Program-made: the position numbers and the translations under genes
The notes under the pieces: model-generated
Databases searched by the model: none
What the model saw: only the letters and a program-made list of their open reading frames with translations
What the model was told of the DNA's origin: nothing
Source of the DNA: Lathyrus oleraceus
Lineage: Eukaryota; Streptophyta; Magnoliopsida; Fabales; Fabaceae
Direction of reading: 5' to 3'
Length of the DNA stretch: 64,000 nucleotides
Assembly: GCF_024323335.1 (NCBI RefSeq)
Contig: NC_066579.1
Span: 246,629,575-246,693,574 of the forward strand
Shown: in pieces, positions 1 through 11,900 of the stretch
Numbering within the stretch: position 1 is the stretch's first letter
How the letters are laid out: the number at the start of each line of letters is the position of its first letter

Positions 1-558
1 GGGCTCGCTTTATTGAGGTCTCGGTAATCTACACACATTCTGACTTTTCCGTCTTTCTTTGGAACTGGAACAATATTAGCAACCCATAGTGGATACTCAG
101 AAATTGCTAAAAAGCCAGCGTCAAATTTCTTCTTAACCTCTTCTCTGATCTTGAGTGCCATGTCGGGTCTGGTCCTTTTGAGCTTCTGCTTGACTGGAGG
201 ACATTCAGGCTTGAGTGGCAAGTGATGTTCAACAATGTTAATGTCTAATCCTGACATATCTTGATATGACCAAGCATAGACGTCAACATATTCATGTAAT
301 AACTTGACCAACTCAAAGTACACATGCTTGGCAAGAGATGCCCCAATCTTTACTTCTTTTTTATTAGTTTCAGAACCCAAATTAATGACATCCACTGGTT
401 CTTTGTATAGTTGGATCTCTTTTTCTTCGTGCTCAAGGAGCCATGCTAGTTCAGTCGGTAATTCACAATCTTCCTCACTGTCATCTTCAACTTGGTTAAT
501 TGGAAATCTAGACTTACAACTGATTCTTGCCATGTTGTTATCAACAGTTTTGTTTGCT
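1..558 (-). CDS. Element A pol, N-terminal part leading into reverse transcriptase (partial)
   Basis: The frame is open on the minus strand from about 558 to the window edge, roughly 185 codons. It carries the acidic linker before reverse transcriptase (residues about 15-60), then the conserved stretch around AWSYQDM, HHLPLKPECPPVKQKL and WVANIVPVPKKDGKVRMCVD, which enters the first reverse transcriptase motif. The same region occurs in element B at 26785-27305 with clear similarity. In the Ogre layout this follows a spliced intron, and a CAG acceptor sits just upstream at 561-559. The polymerase active site lies off the left edge. No stop is seen in this piece, unlike the rest of element A. 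Confidence 0.85.
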
Positions 559-795
559 CTGCATGTTATGAGCTTATTTTTAGTATGATTTTTAATAAAG
601 TGGAAAAAGAAAAAGAAACTTTTGCCATTTCATTTTTGTGAAAAAGTAAAAATAACTGAAAGAAAAGGAACACAAGTTTTGCATGCAAAAAGTACTTTCT
701 TTATTTAATCACATAATAATTTTAAACATGGGGCCCCTTATAATCTATCTTCTTGTCTCGGGCAAAGACAAGGGATTAAGAAAAAAATGCATTAC
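559..795 (-). other. Intron-like spacer between gag-pro and pol of element A
   Basis: This stretch of about 240 bp separates the protease frame from the reverse transcriptase frame and is AT-rich with stops in all minus-strand frames. It ends in a pyrimidine-rich tract and ATGCAG, a plausible 3' splice site. A GTAATG at 795-790 could be the donor, but the gag-pro frame already stops at 821, so the donor is uncertain. Element B has a better-preserved intron in the same place. Ogre splicing here is known from the literature; this copy's boundaries are inferred. Confidence 0.45.
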
Positions 796-3700
796 ATTTT
801 CTCCGAAGACACTATAGGAATCATGGAAGTTGTCCAGTTGGTGAGCTTGAATCCTGAAGGACATATGCATACAAGAATGGGAGTCTCCGATTTGCTGCCA
901 CTAGATTCTCCAATGACTTCCATAATGTGATCACCTTGGAAGCCCGCACTGCTGAATCTGACCGGGTTGAATTGTTTCTTCCTTGGGCTAATGGACCTTG
1001 GGAGATAGCTAAACCGAATTTGTCGTGCTTTTCTGCCATTTTGACAACTTTACCCCAATCGGCTAATGGACCTTTCTCTAGAGTCTGCTTGATGCTTTTG
1101 ACTAAAGATAGGATGGTAGAAGATGACTGATCATGATTAGAAGCAGCTGAAATGACCTCTCCAAACCCTAAATAGTGGAGTGAAATTTCCGCAACCCCTT
1201 CATCTGTCTCGACATATTTGAATGAAGAAATCTCACTAACCAACAAGTCTTCTTCACTACATACTATAACCAACTTATCATCGATCAAGAATTTCAACCT
1301 TTGGTGCAGTATAGAAGTGATTGCCCCAACAACATGAATCCACGGTCTACCCAACAAACAATTGTAGGTTGGGCGGATGTCCATGAGAAGATATACTGAA
1401 TTGGTGAGGTTGAACACAAATGAGAAGATATACTTCCTCAATGACCTGTCTTCTGGAGACATCAAAAGCTCAAACAATCAGTGCACTAGTCCTCATCCTG
1501 GTCCCCTTAAACTGAAATTTACTTAATGTAGCTTTTGGAATTACATTAAGTGAGGAACCAGTATTAACAAGGACTCGAGACAAAAGGGAGTCTGTACACA
1601 TAACTGAAATATGTAATGCTTAATTGTGAGCATTTCCCTCGGGAGGTAATTCTTCTTCATTAAATCCTAAATACATGATAGCAGTGATATTTGCAACCAT
1701 GTCGTCAAACTGATCGACCGTTATATCCTGTATCACATGAGCAGTATTCAGGACTTTCAACAACGCTTTATGGTGAGCCTCAGAACTCGGAAGTAATGAT
1801 AAAATGGAGATTTTGGAAGGAGTCTTACCCAACTGATCAACAATCTTGAAGTCCCTCTTCTTGATCAATTTGAGGAATTCTTGGCCTTCCTCAAAAGTGA
1901 TACTTTTCTTGTGACCTTGAACGTGTTCGTCGTCAAGCATCATCCCCTTACCCTTGGAAGTCTCAAACTCTACAGCTTTATCGGCCATAACCTTTGTTGA
2001 TACTGGAACAATCCTCAAGATCGGAGTGGTGGGTACAGATGCTCCTGCCTGCAGAGTAGTATTAGGAAGGACCTTCTCCTTAGGTGGGACAACTGTGGAT
2101 GATGGAGACACCCTAGGAGAGTATTTAGGAGCGAATAAACGGACACTGCGAATCATGCCTCTCGCTCCAGTTATATTAACAATTTCAGTGTCAAGGATTT
2201 GAATCTCTTTTTCGCCCATGTACGCAGTCGTTTCATACTTCCAAGGCACCACCTTGGTGTTCTGATACAGGAACAGACCAGGAACACGGATATGGAACGA
2301 CTGAATCCTACTAGGAGAAGCTTTATTTTTCTTCTTCCTATACACAATAGTTATAGGCTCAATCACTGCAATCTCTTCAACTGCCTTAGATCTAGAAAAC
2401 AGTATCAACCATTGATTCATCAACTCTTACACACATCCCTTCAAGTCGTCACAACTGTCAGGATCAGATCTGCACATAACACAATCTTCATGAATACCAA
2501 CCAGAAACTCAAACTGTTCAAGCATTTTCAACACTACTCACATCAGAGTCTTCACATCATCAGCCCTCTTAATAGATTCTGCAATTTCCTCTTTGATTAC
2601 AGCACTGGCTGTTGGGCCACTATGATTAGGCATAGGGTTTGTTTTCACATTAGGATTTTCTTCTGAGAAAGACAAAACCTTCTGATTAATCAACTCTTGG
2701 ATTTTATTCTTGAGGGTCCAACAGTATTTTGTAGAGTGTCCTATAGGATTGTGCACGAGGCATTAGGATTATGCTTAGGATGATAGGGAGGCATGGTCTG
2801 AGGAAGTTCATTTGGTATGAGAGCTCCCACGTGTATTAGATATGGTACAAATTCAACATAAGATACTGGTATCTTATCAATGTGGGGATGCTTTCCATAG
2901 TTATTCCTATTGTTCTGGCCCTGGCCTTGACCCCTATACTCACGAGTGTTCTGTTAATTTTGAGCATTATGAGTCGGTGTTGGTTGTTGATTGTGATTAT
3001 GTGGTTGATACTGGAACGGAGGTTGTTGATACTGAGCGGCGACAACATAAGGATACAGATAATATGGCATGAGAGCCATAGGAAATTGATATTGGGGGTG
3101 GACATTTGTCGTTACAACATTTGTCTCCCCTTCTTTCTTTTTCGTAAAGCCCTCATGCGGCTTCTTATTCGTAGTCTGTTGAGCGATGGTACCTAAAATC
3201 TTTCCTGATTTAACCCCATTTTCGACACGTTCACCAATGGTAACCATGTCTACGAAGTTAGTGGAAGAATTGCCGATCATTTTCTCAAAATACAACCCAT
3301 GAAGAGTACCCATGAAGATGTCAACGAGTTCATTGTTCGACAAAGCTGGTCTGACCTTAGAAGCTATTTCTCGCCAATGTTGAGCATACTCTTTGAAAGT
3401 CTCGCTGGACTTTTGTGTATGATTTTGTAGCTGCAATCTGGTTGATTCCATATCGGGGTTATACTTATACTGCTTTAGGAACGCCTAATATAAATCTCTC
3501 CAGGATCTAATCTTGGTACGCTTTAAGCCCATGTACCAGTCTAAGGAAGCCCCTGACAGACTATCTTGAAAATAGTTGATTAGCAGATCATCATTGTCAA
3601 TATACGATGCCATTTTCCTGCAGTACATCGTAATGTGACTTCGAGGACAACTTAGCCCCTTATACTTCAGTAGATTTGGTACTTTGAACTTTTTAGGGGG

Positions 3701-4708
3701 TGCCACGTTTGGAACTAAACAGTGATCTCTTGTGTCTATGCCGAAGGCAGAGAAACCTTTGATATCCCTTATTCTATAATCCAATAACTGGTAATCTTCC
3801 AGCCGGGCCGGACTAGAAGTAGGAACGACGACATGACTGGTTGGTCAGGAGGTGTCTTGAGCCAACGTCTGAACGAACATAGTTTAGGGAGAAAACAACA
3901 TATGTGGTGGATAAGAGAAATCAGGAGGCACTGTTTGGGACACAACATGCATCATGTGAGGGAACTTCCCTCCATCTTGAGCATTAGGGGCCTGAGGTGC
4001 CCCAACTTGCAAGTACTAGAGTGCAGGCTTGGTAGGTGCATATGGCAACATCGAAACAGAAGTTGCCCCGGTGTAAGCAAACAAAGCAGCTTGAAAGTGA
4101 TTCGGATTCACAAGTCTAGCAGCCGGAGAAGGAATCTGAAAGTGGAGGCGAGGGCCTCGGTACTCATCTTTATTGTCAGGGGTTTTAACAAGAACCTGAC
4201 CTTGGGCATTCTCAGGGTTGGCAGCATCAACCGTTTGAGGAATCTAGATCGTAGGCACACCCCATGGGAAAACAACATTCCTGACAGCATTAGGGGAGAC
4301 AAGAGCTTGATGAGGGATAAAGGCACCCCTATTAGCAAAATGAGCGGCGAGATTGGGGGGAATTCCCTAGGGATAGGCAGCAATAAGCCTATTCGTAGTA
4401 GAAGGGAACAGAGGTTGATTCATAGCAGTCGGTACCACGGTCTCCATAGGAGTTTCGATAGTGGCAACGACATCAACAGTTGTATTGGTCACCCTAACAA
4501 CACTGGTAACATTTGCAGCAGCAGGGTTAGTAGAGGTAGAAGCCCTCGAAGCTTGGAGAATTTCAAGAATGGTCTCCATGTTTCCCCTGAAGAGGTTCAT
4601 CTCACCTTGGACCTGAGCCATGGTTTCCTTAACAGCAGCATTCTCGATCTCAAAGACAACCATGAGTTTGGATTTGTTTGCACGGGTATAAATAGCGATG
4701 ACGAGACG
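796..4708 (-). pseudogene. Element A gag-pro, broken
   Basis: Minus-strand gag probably starts near ATG 4663 or slightly upstream, where ...YTRANKSK... resembles the YNTRAN start of element B. Gag capsid motifs are visible at 3784-3485 (FKVPNLLKYKG, YFQDSLSGASLDWYMGL) and 3451-2954 (FKEYAQHWREIASKVRP). Degraded zinc-knuckle and linker remnants lie at 2756-2538, a spacer at 2423-1620, and protease around 1600-1300 with LLGRPWIH and a following lysine-rich strand. The reading frame is cut by several stops and shifts, for example at 3487 and 1620. The protease catalytic triplet reads NTG instead of DTG (Asn codon at 1565-1563), so it should be dead even without the frame breaks. Identification as Tat/Ogre gag-pro is firm; exact boundaries are not. 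Confidence 0.82.
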
Positions 4709-5175
4709 TCGTAGTTGTTGTAGAAAGATAGATAATGTAAGAATTTTGTTTTCTTGTTAGCAAAATGTATGAATGCATGAATGTATGGATGTAAGCCAAA
4801 AGAAATAATTTTGAGGGTGCCAGTGTGTCAGTGTGCATATATAGTCATACAATTAGTAGGAGTAAGACAACAAAAGTATTTCAACAAAATCTCTTTTATT
4901 CATTTGAAGAACAACAATAGAAATTATTACAACTCGAAATCTTTTCAATGAACTATAAGAACATCAACCTTGATCCTTTCAAAGACAACCCTATACACTG
5001 ATACGAAATGAAAAACAGCTCATGGAGTGTTGTGAGGAAACATGTCAGCATACGCCTTCTGCAGCAATCCATGAAGGTCCTCAAGCACATGGTCAACGAA
5101 CTTGACCAGGCATGCATGTCTTTCATTCCAGTACTGTGCATCCTTGATAAGGTTGTACAATAGGGAATGATTAGG
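4709..5175 (-). other. Spacer between ORF1 and gag of element A
   Basis: About 470 bp with no conserved reading frame. It separates the ORF1 stop (5178-5176) from gag. The equivalent spacer in element B is about 230 bp (30917-31145). I see no clear splice or promoter signal in it. Confidence 0.5.
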
Positions 5176-6900
5176 TCAGTTTAAGAGATCCTGTACAAAC
5201 GCCTCCTTCTGATCTAAGAGAACCTGCAGGTGACGACTGTGGGTCTCCCACTGAATAGCTTCATCCTTCAGTTGGTTCCTATCTCTCAAACTCCGGTGTG
5301 CTTGACCCTTCAGTTCTCGAATCTCCTCAAACCTTTTATCGAGATCACTCTGGTGTTGTGAAAGAGTTAATTCTATCTTTTTGGCAAGACTTTTCTCTTC
5401 CTTCAACCCCTTTTGACACTTCTCTAAATGGTCTTGTAGATTCTTGATCTGATTTTGGTAATCAATCTCCAATTTGCATGTGCAGTATTGGGCTTCAGCT
5501 AATTGTTTCTTCTTGGTTGCAAGGGTATCATAAGTTCCATTCAAGGCTTCCCCCACCTTTCTTCTCTTATTCTGCTCAATCTGAATGTCAGCGTATGCTT
5601 TATTGAATCACTATCTCTTATGACTGAGGTTGATCTTTGAAGCATCCCTTTCTGATGTGACTTTTCCAAGACTGGACCGAAGGTCGGCATTCTCTTTCTC
5701 CAGCTTCCTGATAGTCTCTTTGATACAGTCCACTTCAGAAATGGTAGCAACATGTGGTTCAATAGTCTTGAGACTCATGGATGGTTCCCATGGGTACGAC
5801 AACTTAATCATCTTAGCTATTGACTTCACCCAAGTAGAATATGGTATTGTCATGGTGTACATCTGTTTTCCCAATTCTTTCTTCCTAATACGCTGTATTT
5901 TACCCCAGGCACTACGCACTTTCTTCATCAAATCTGGATTCTCAACCCCTTCAGCTAAACCTAGTTCTTCCAATTGTCGGTCTTCATGTTTTTTCTTCAG
6001 TGGATGCCCTAACTGACATAGTGAAAGAATAAGGTTATAGTTGATCAACCTCCCTTTAGTACTGATGAGCGGAACGTTTGGAAACTCCCCACAATGGAAG
6101 ATAAGTTCTACCACAATATAACCATGGTTGTACCATGTGACGTCTTCAGCATCCAATGACATCAACCTTTGTGACCAGTTCAAATCCCCCACATTATTAG
6201 CAAATTCTCCTCTCTTTGGCAAGTGAGTTATGATCCACTTGTGAAGTAGAAGAATGCAGCAGTTAATAGTTCCACCCTTCATGTTTCTCCAATGAAAAGA
6301 GAAGAAAACATCAGCTAGTAGTGTAGGAACTGGGTTCTGGGAGATGAAGATGGTGATGGAGACCTTGCCAATGAAACCATCGACACTTGGGAATAACACC
6401 AGACCATAGATGAGTAATGCAATCCTAGCATAGAAGGCGTCCCAACTCCCATTGTTGGCAAATACAGTGGCTTTCTCGAACAAGAACTTAGACGGAAAGC
6501 CCTTGGTATTACCCTTAACTCAGAAACTGGAATCAATTAAATCCTTCTTCATGTGTAATACATGTGCTATCACGGCAGAATTTGGGAAGTTATCTTCATT
6601 CATATAAGGCGCTTGGTTCTTAACTGGCAGCTGGAGTAAGTGAGCAAATTCTTCCAGCGTGGGAGCTAGAAGAAAGTCCTGAAATGTGAAACAATGTAAT
6701 GTGGGATCGTAGAACTGTGCAAATGTAAAGATTAATCCTGCATCTTCTCTAGTAGCTAGGACTCCCAACAAATTACCATAAGCTTTCTAGAAGGATACCC
6801 TGTAGTCATCAACCAAAAAGTCACAGAGCTTCCTCAGTTGATCAAACTTGGAGTCTATTAACTTGTACTGATACATGTTTCTTCTGTATGTCTTCTCCAT
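5176..6900 (-). pseudogene. Element A ORF1 (Ogre-specific upstream ORF), broken
   Basis: Minus-strand ATG at 6900-6898 opens a protein matched piece by piece with element B ORF1. The N-terminal half has the conserved FYDPTLHCFTFQDFLLAPTLEE block (about 6715-6650) and then the LLIYGLVLFPSVDGFI and CILLLHKWIITHLP blocks (about 6420-6220). The C-terminal 200 codons are a lysine/glutamate-rich predicted coiled coil ending at a TGA, 5178-5176. Ogre ORF1 has no established function. The first half resembles the plant domain usually catalogued as DUF7745 (from memory). An in-frame TAG near 6787 and frame changes near 6530 and 5600 show it is a pseudogene. Confidence 0.78.
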
Positions 6901-7529
6901 ACCTGAGTCGAAAATAGCTACTAACAACTATAGGTCCCTGAAAAATGAAAATGCAACAAGAAAAATCAAACATTATGATGCAATGATGTTATATGATGCA
7001 ATTATGGTGAGATATCACATAATCAGAATTCCGACATATTCTGGATAAACTGCATATTCTGTTTGTTGCAAGTTCAAAGGTCTAACGTACACACACAAAA
7101 CGAATATGAAGGAGCTTGGTTTCCTGAAAAAACCTAATATCCCTTTCACATGTATGTACTATCCTTAAAGTGTGATCCTAAAAGGTCCCTAGAGTAAATG
7201 ACCTTTTTTGAGATACCATTGCCTTAGACGAATGACTCATCGAACAATGATGCTCCCAAAAGGATCTACTTTAGGTGTGACGTCTCGTGTCAACCATAAT
7301 CGCAGAATAACTCCACAGAGGTCAAACACGACTCTAGTCACGTTACTATTCTGTGTTTATACTCAAGCTCGGGTATAGAGCTTCTCTCTCATATATCGTC
7401 ACCCCAATCCAACAACAACATATACAACCATGGGAACCGTTTTGATTGTTTTTGCTCGAATGGGAGTTATATCTAAGGATTTACTCGCAAAAGAATAAGG
7501 GAAAGGGTATAAATATATAAATTACTAGA

Positions 7530-7596
7530 TGAGGATTGGGGCCCTCATGCCTACGTATCCTCATAGTGCAATGAGGAATTAAGAGCTCCGTAATTC
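7530..7596 (-). ncRNA. Two-hairpin RNA-like module, element A copy 3
   Basis: On the minus strand it reads TTACG, GCTCTTAA, inner stem TCCTCAT/ATGAGGA around TGCACT, TACGTAGGC, then a second stem TGAGG/CCTCA. Same layout as modules in elements D, H and S. No claim of expression is made. Confidence 0.6.
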
Positions 7597-7783
7597 AAAG
7601 AACTAATGGTGGGAGATGAAAAGAAGTGTGATAACAAGTATGGTATGAACCAAAGGATCATCTGATTTGAACTCCAACAAGGGGTGAAATATGAACCTAA
7701 GAGTAAAATTGGCATTGACCAATATTTGGACTAGCCGACAATGTTTTCCATTATATATGGTATAGCTGAAAACAAGGAGAATT

Positions 7784-8830
7784 AAGTGTTTGAGTACGAG
7801 CCAAACAACTCTTGGTTCACAAGGTGACATAAGATGGAGCTCAAAGAGAGTTCATTTGGCTCAAAGAATAAGGTATATCACATGAAGTGAATGAAGGTGG
7901 AATATGGATGCATCATGGAGATGAACGAAGTGAATGACCAAAGTCACAGAGATGAAGGATTTGGTAACAAGTGACTGAAAAGATATCATTTGGAACTAAA
8001 GGTCAAGGTATATTGGAATACATAGGAGAAATGGAATTTGCACCATAGAGGGAAACAATGTCTTAGCCAAAAAAGGACGGAATAAAATGTCTAGGTATGA
8101 GCCAAACAACTCTAGGTACAACTGCGGATTTACCACTATATGGTCCTAAAAGGGTGTATATGGAATTCCAAAGAAAACAGTATCTGGTTTCAAATGAATA
8201 ATATGTCACTAGGGTGAGTGGTTCAATGATTGAAGGTAAATAATGGTCGTGAAAGATATGGATGGTGCTCTAAGGCAGAAGAAAGAATAATTAGGATTAT
8301 GCTCGCCAAGGATTCACATCCTCGTGCCTATGTATTCTAACTGTGCAATGAGAAAATCAGAGCAATTGTAGTTCGTGGAACCAAGAAAACAAAGACAGAG
8401 ATAAGTGATGAAAAGTATAACTTGCACCAACATAATGGTATCAAGGGAACCCATAAAGGGAAACTGAACTTGGAACCAAAGAGTAAACATGTGTCTTAGC
8501 CAAAAAGAAGGAATTAAATGTCTGGGTACGATCCAAACACCTCTTGATTCACAAGGTGGACTTCCGTTATATCGTCCTAAAAGGATGTACCGGGCCCAAA
8601 ATAAAGTATTGTTGAGTACAAGGAACAGTGTATCACTGGATGGGGAATAAGCAGTTCGAGATCAAAGAAGAATGGTATATTGGATCCATGAAGGAGATAG
8701 ACTCTGAACTGAAGAGTACACATGTGTCTTAGCCAAAAATAATGAATTAAATGTCTGGGGACGATCCAAACAACTCTCAATTCATGAGGTGGACTGCCGT
8801 TATATCGCCCTAAAAGGATGTACATGAAGT
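7784..8830. repeat. Diverged tandem repeat in element A leader
   Basis: Four units begin at 7784, 8088, 8515 and 8748 with the shared opening TAAATGTCTGGGTACGA (first copy more diverged), followed by CCAAACAACTCTTGATTCAC and, in three copies, TCGTCCTAAAAGGATGTA or a close variant. Spacings are 304, 427 and 233 bp, so units differ by insertions and deletions. Confidence 0.75.
8301..8375 (-). ncRNA. Two-hairpin RNA-like module, element A copy 2
   Basis: Minus strand: ACTACAATTGCTCTGATT, an imperfect inner stem TTCTCA...TTAGAA, ACATAGGCA, then AGGAT/ATCCT around GTGA, then GGCGAGC. The most degraded inner stem of the set. Confidence 0.5.
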
Positions 8831-8907
8831 CCAAAGAGAAGTATATTTGATCTCAAATAGATGGTATTTATTGATGAATGAGGAATGAAGTGTTAATAAA
8901 TAGGGTA

Positions 8908-8980
8908 GCTCGCAAAGAATCTGGGTTTTGCTGCCTACGCATTCTCACCGTACAATGAGAAAGTTAGAGCTTTCGTAGTT
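8908..8980 (-). ncRNA. Two-hairpin RNA-like module, element A copy 1
   Basis: Minus strand: ACTACGAAAGCTCTAACT, inner stem TTCTCA/TGAGAA, TGCGTAGGCA, a weak second stem CAAA/TTTG, then GCGAGC. It ends close to the junction with element B's LTR. Confidence 0.55.
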
Positions 8981-8996
8981 TAGCCTACTATGGCTA

Positions 8997-11900
8997 TGTA
9001 ACGGTAAATTCATGATCATCAAGTTATGGATAAGCTAGACATCAAATAACAAGAGTCGCCACCATGCTTTTATTGTTTCCAAGGGAAAAGGGAAAAAGTA
9101 CGAACAAAACCTAGAAGTAAGAAGTTTTCAAATCAAAACTAATAAAATCTTAGAGATTACAGGTAAGGGGGTTGATTACACAGAGGGAAAGTGTTAGCAC
9201 CCAAAGTGTCCTAGGTACTCCTAGGGAGCCTATTTTGTGTGCATATGTATTTGATACAAAAATGATGTTCACAAATAAATAGAATGGGGGGGTGAGAAAA
9301 GAATTCATTAATTATATTTTTGTGTTTGACAAGACCTTTGGACTTGTGCCTATGTACCAACATAAAAATGAGGGATCAAAACCTGGTAGTTCGTGATACA
9401 AATTTCAAAGTGGATGCATTGCTTTTAACAAAAATTAAGTTTGAAAGGCACAAAGGCCTAAAATGGTTTGAAGGAGTTGGTTCTTTTTTGGATTTTTTGA
9501 AAGTTTAAGTCAACTATAATTAAGTTTATTTACAAATTTGATTTAAGAAAAGAAGTTTGAAAACACAATGGCATAAGGCCAAAGTTTCTATCTTTTTACA
9601 AAGTGGTCAAAGTTTAGAACAAAATAAGTTCAATCAAAGAATATTTTGAAAAGGGAGGGAGAGATTTTGAAATTAAAGAAATAGAGAGAAGATGAAGAGA
9701 CTAATCCTATGCACAAAATTAAAAGTTAGAGGTTGAAAAGATCTGACCAATGGGTAGCAATCCAGTAGACAAGAATGTCAACAGAAACCCAGAATTCCCT
9801 TGGACATTTAGAATTAAGCAACACACAAATGCACAATTAGACTATCTTGAAGAGAAAGGCATCAAATAAAGATAGCCACATCCAAGCTTAGCCACTCCAT
9901 GATCTTCTTCATATTAGCCCATGTAACAGATGAATTCCACAAGTCACAGGTTCAAAATAACAGCTTCACAATGATCATGTTGCAGATGAACTCAAAAGGA
10001 TCTTGAATGATGTATCAGATAAAATTCCAAATTGCAAGCACTTGGTTTCACAAAAAGTTGGCATTGGCCAAGTCCTTTAGAATAGGAATGTTGCCTAAGT
10101 TCTAAGTCCATTTGTCCAAGATCAAGCCAATAGTCCACACAAAAGTTTTTTAGGGTTTTTGTTGTTATTATGTACATTAATGGTCATAGACCACACAAAC
10201 AAGCAAAGTGTACACAAACAAGATATATCACACAATATGGTCCAAATGGACAAAGTGAAAATTGCACTAACATAAACGATTAGAATGGTATGAATAATGG
10301 CAAATGAATAAAGGCTAAAATTAAGTGAAATTAAAAGTTAGTTGTTAATGAGTTAGAAGTTAGTATTGTTTTGCTTTTGCTTTTCATTTTTTAAGTCATT
10401 CTTTGGAGAACACTCAACCCACTTATCACAAGTATGGATCCTTGAGCCAAGACATCTTCCAAAGGAATGAAAAAAGGGCAAGTTTCCACACAATACCATG
10501 AAAGAGGGGAGACTTACAATCTCACTAACTAGAATGATATGCCTTTTGTGTCACAAATTTAGCGCTATGTTAAGCAATCGCAATTGGACTTATGTAGAAG
10601 TCACAACTATTTGAGGTCGGGCAATAGAATTTTGGTGTTAATGCATGTTAGAGACATAGTATAATGGACTATGCTCATGAAACATACCACACAAAAAAAG
10701 AATATGCAAAAGAGGTGACCTAATCTCATTCATACTTATGTTGATTTTTCAATCAACTAGCCTTAGGACTTTGAGATATCATAGGCTAAATCAAATGGTT
10801 GCATAAAGAAGGGGAATGAGATGAAGAGGGAGGGGAATGGATCAAAACTCAAATTGGTCAAAGGAGGACTTTTACCAAATTAATATCATTCATTTAATTT
10901 GGAAGATGGAATGTACATTTGATCAATCCCCTAAATCCAATGATATTAACTTGACAAAGTCAAATCAACCTTGACCAAGGCCCAACAACAAGAGTCAAAC
11001 TCAAACAAGTAATCAAAATTGGTCAACACAATTAATTGGCATTTATTCAAATTAAAAATAATAAAATAAGGCATTTAAATTAAATATGGTTGGTCAAATT
11101 CCTAAAACCTCATCAAAACACCAAAGAAATGGTCATGAGATTTATCATAGGTCAATCAAGGTCAAAGGACCTTGGAGAAAAAAATTCAGAATTTTTAAAT
11201 ACTTAAAAGTATTTTTAAACAATTAAAAATAATCACAAAATCAATTAAGTCATGAAAAATATTAATAATGATCCAAAAAATAATTTTAATTCAGAATATT
11301 AAAGAGGAAATTTTTTGAAATTTTTTGTGAAACTCTCATATTTTTTTGGATCAATATTAAAATTAATATGAATTAATGAAAATAAAAGGAATCAAACCAA
11401 AATCAGAAAATGTGAAAAAAACGTGAGCCACTTGATCTCCCTCATTAATTGAGGTGGCAGATTAAGTGACCTAAAATGCGCGTTCCACAAAACACACGAG
11501 TCAGCGTGCTACAGGGATGGTAATCACAATGGACGCGTGAGATTAAAACATTTCAACTGGATCATGTGGTTGGAGACGTGCCAACACACGGCCGGAGCTG
11601 TAACTCCGGTCTTCTTCTCCGGTGGACCTCACCGGACTGGTCCATCTTCAACCATCACCAAAATAAAAAATGAGGACATGATCTGAAGGAAAAAATGGCG
11701 TAGAGCACAAATCAGACCTCAATTTCAACTAACTCTACATATTAAGAAAGATATGAGGAGTTGAATTTTGAGGTGTGTCAACTGAGTTACTTCGATTTGA
11801 CCTCTAAGAACCTCAATCTTCTTGCCTACATTGGTAGGATTCAGACAACCAAAGATCTAAGAGAATTGAGTGAGAATCTAAGAGATGAAGTTTTCTAAAA

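Larger units (their letters stand above)
1..8996 (-). mobile_element. Element A: Ogre/Tat-like Ty3/gypsy retrotransposon, left-truncated by window
   Basis: Read on the minus strand the order is leader (8996-6901), ORF1 (6900-5176), gag-pro (about 4708-796), a short intron-like gap, then the start of pol running off position 1. An extra ORF before gag plus a gap between protease and reverse transcriptase is the published Ogre layout. The reverse transcriptase core, RNase H, integrase and 3' LTR lie outside the window. The upper border coincides with the end of element B's LTR, so A's own 5' LTR and PBS are not visible. Several stops and frameshifts make this copy inactive. Confidence 0.85.
6901..8996 (-). 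other. Element A leader region upstream of ORF1
   Basis: There is no coding capacity. The first 550 bp upstream of ORF1 (6901-7450) are similar in arrangement to element B's leader at 32644-33413, for example the two ACTCCAC(A)...CAAGTCGAACATGAC-like blocks. Further upstream are tandem repeats (7784-8830) and three copies of the two-hairpin module described separately. No PBS-like motif is seen, so the PBS and 5' LTR of A probably lie beyond the nested insertions to the right. Confidence 0.65.

Noticed and set aside
3833..4714. 293-codon plus-strand ORF
   Set aside because: It lies antisense to the gag region of element A; it has no known motif and the opposite strand carries the coding signal.
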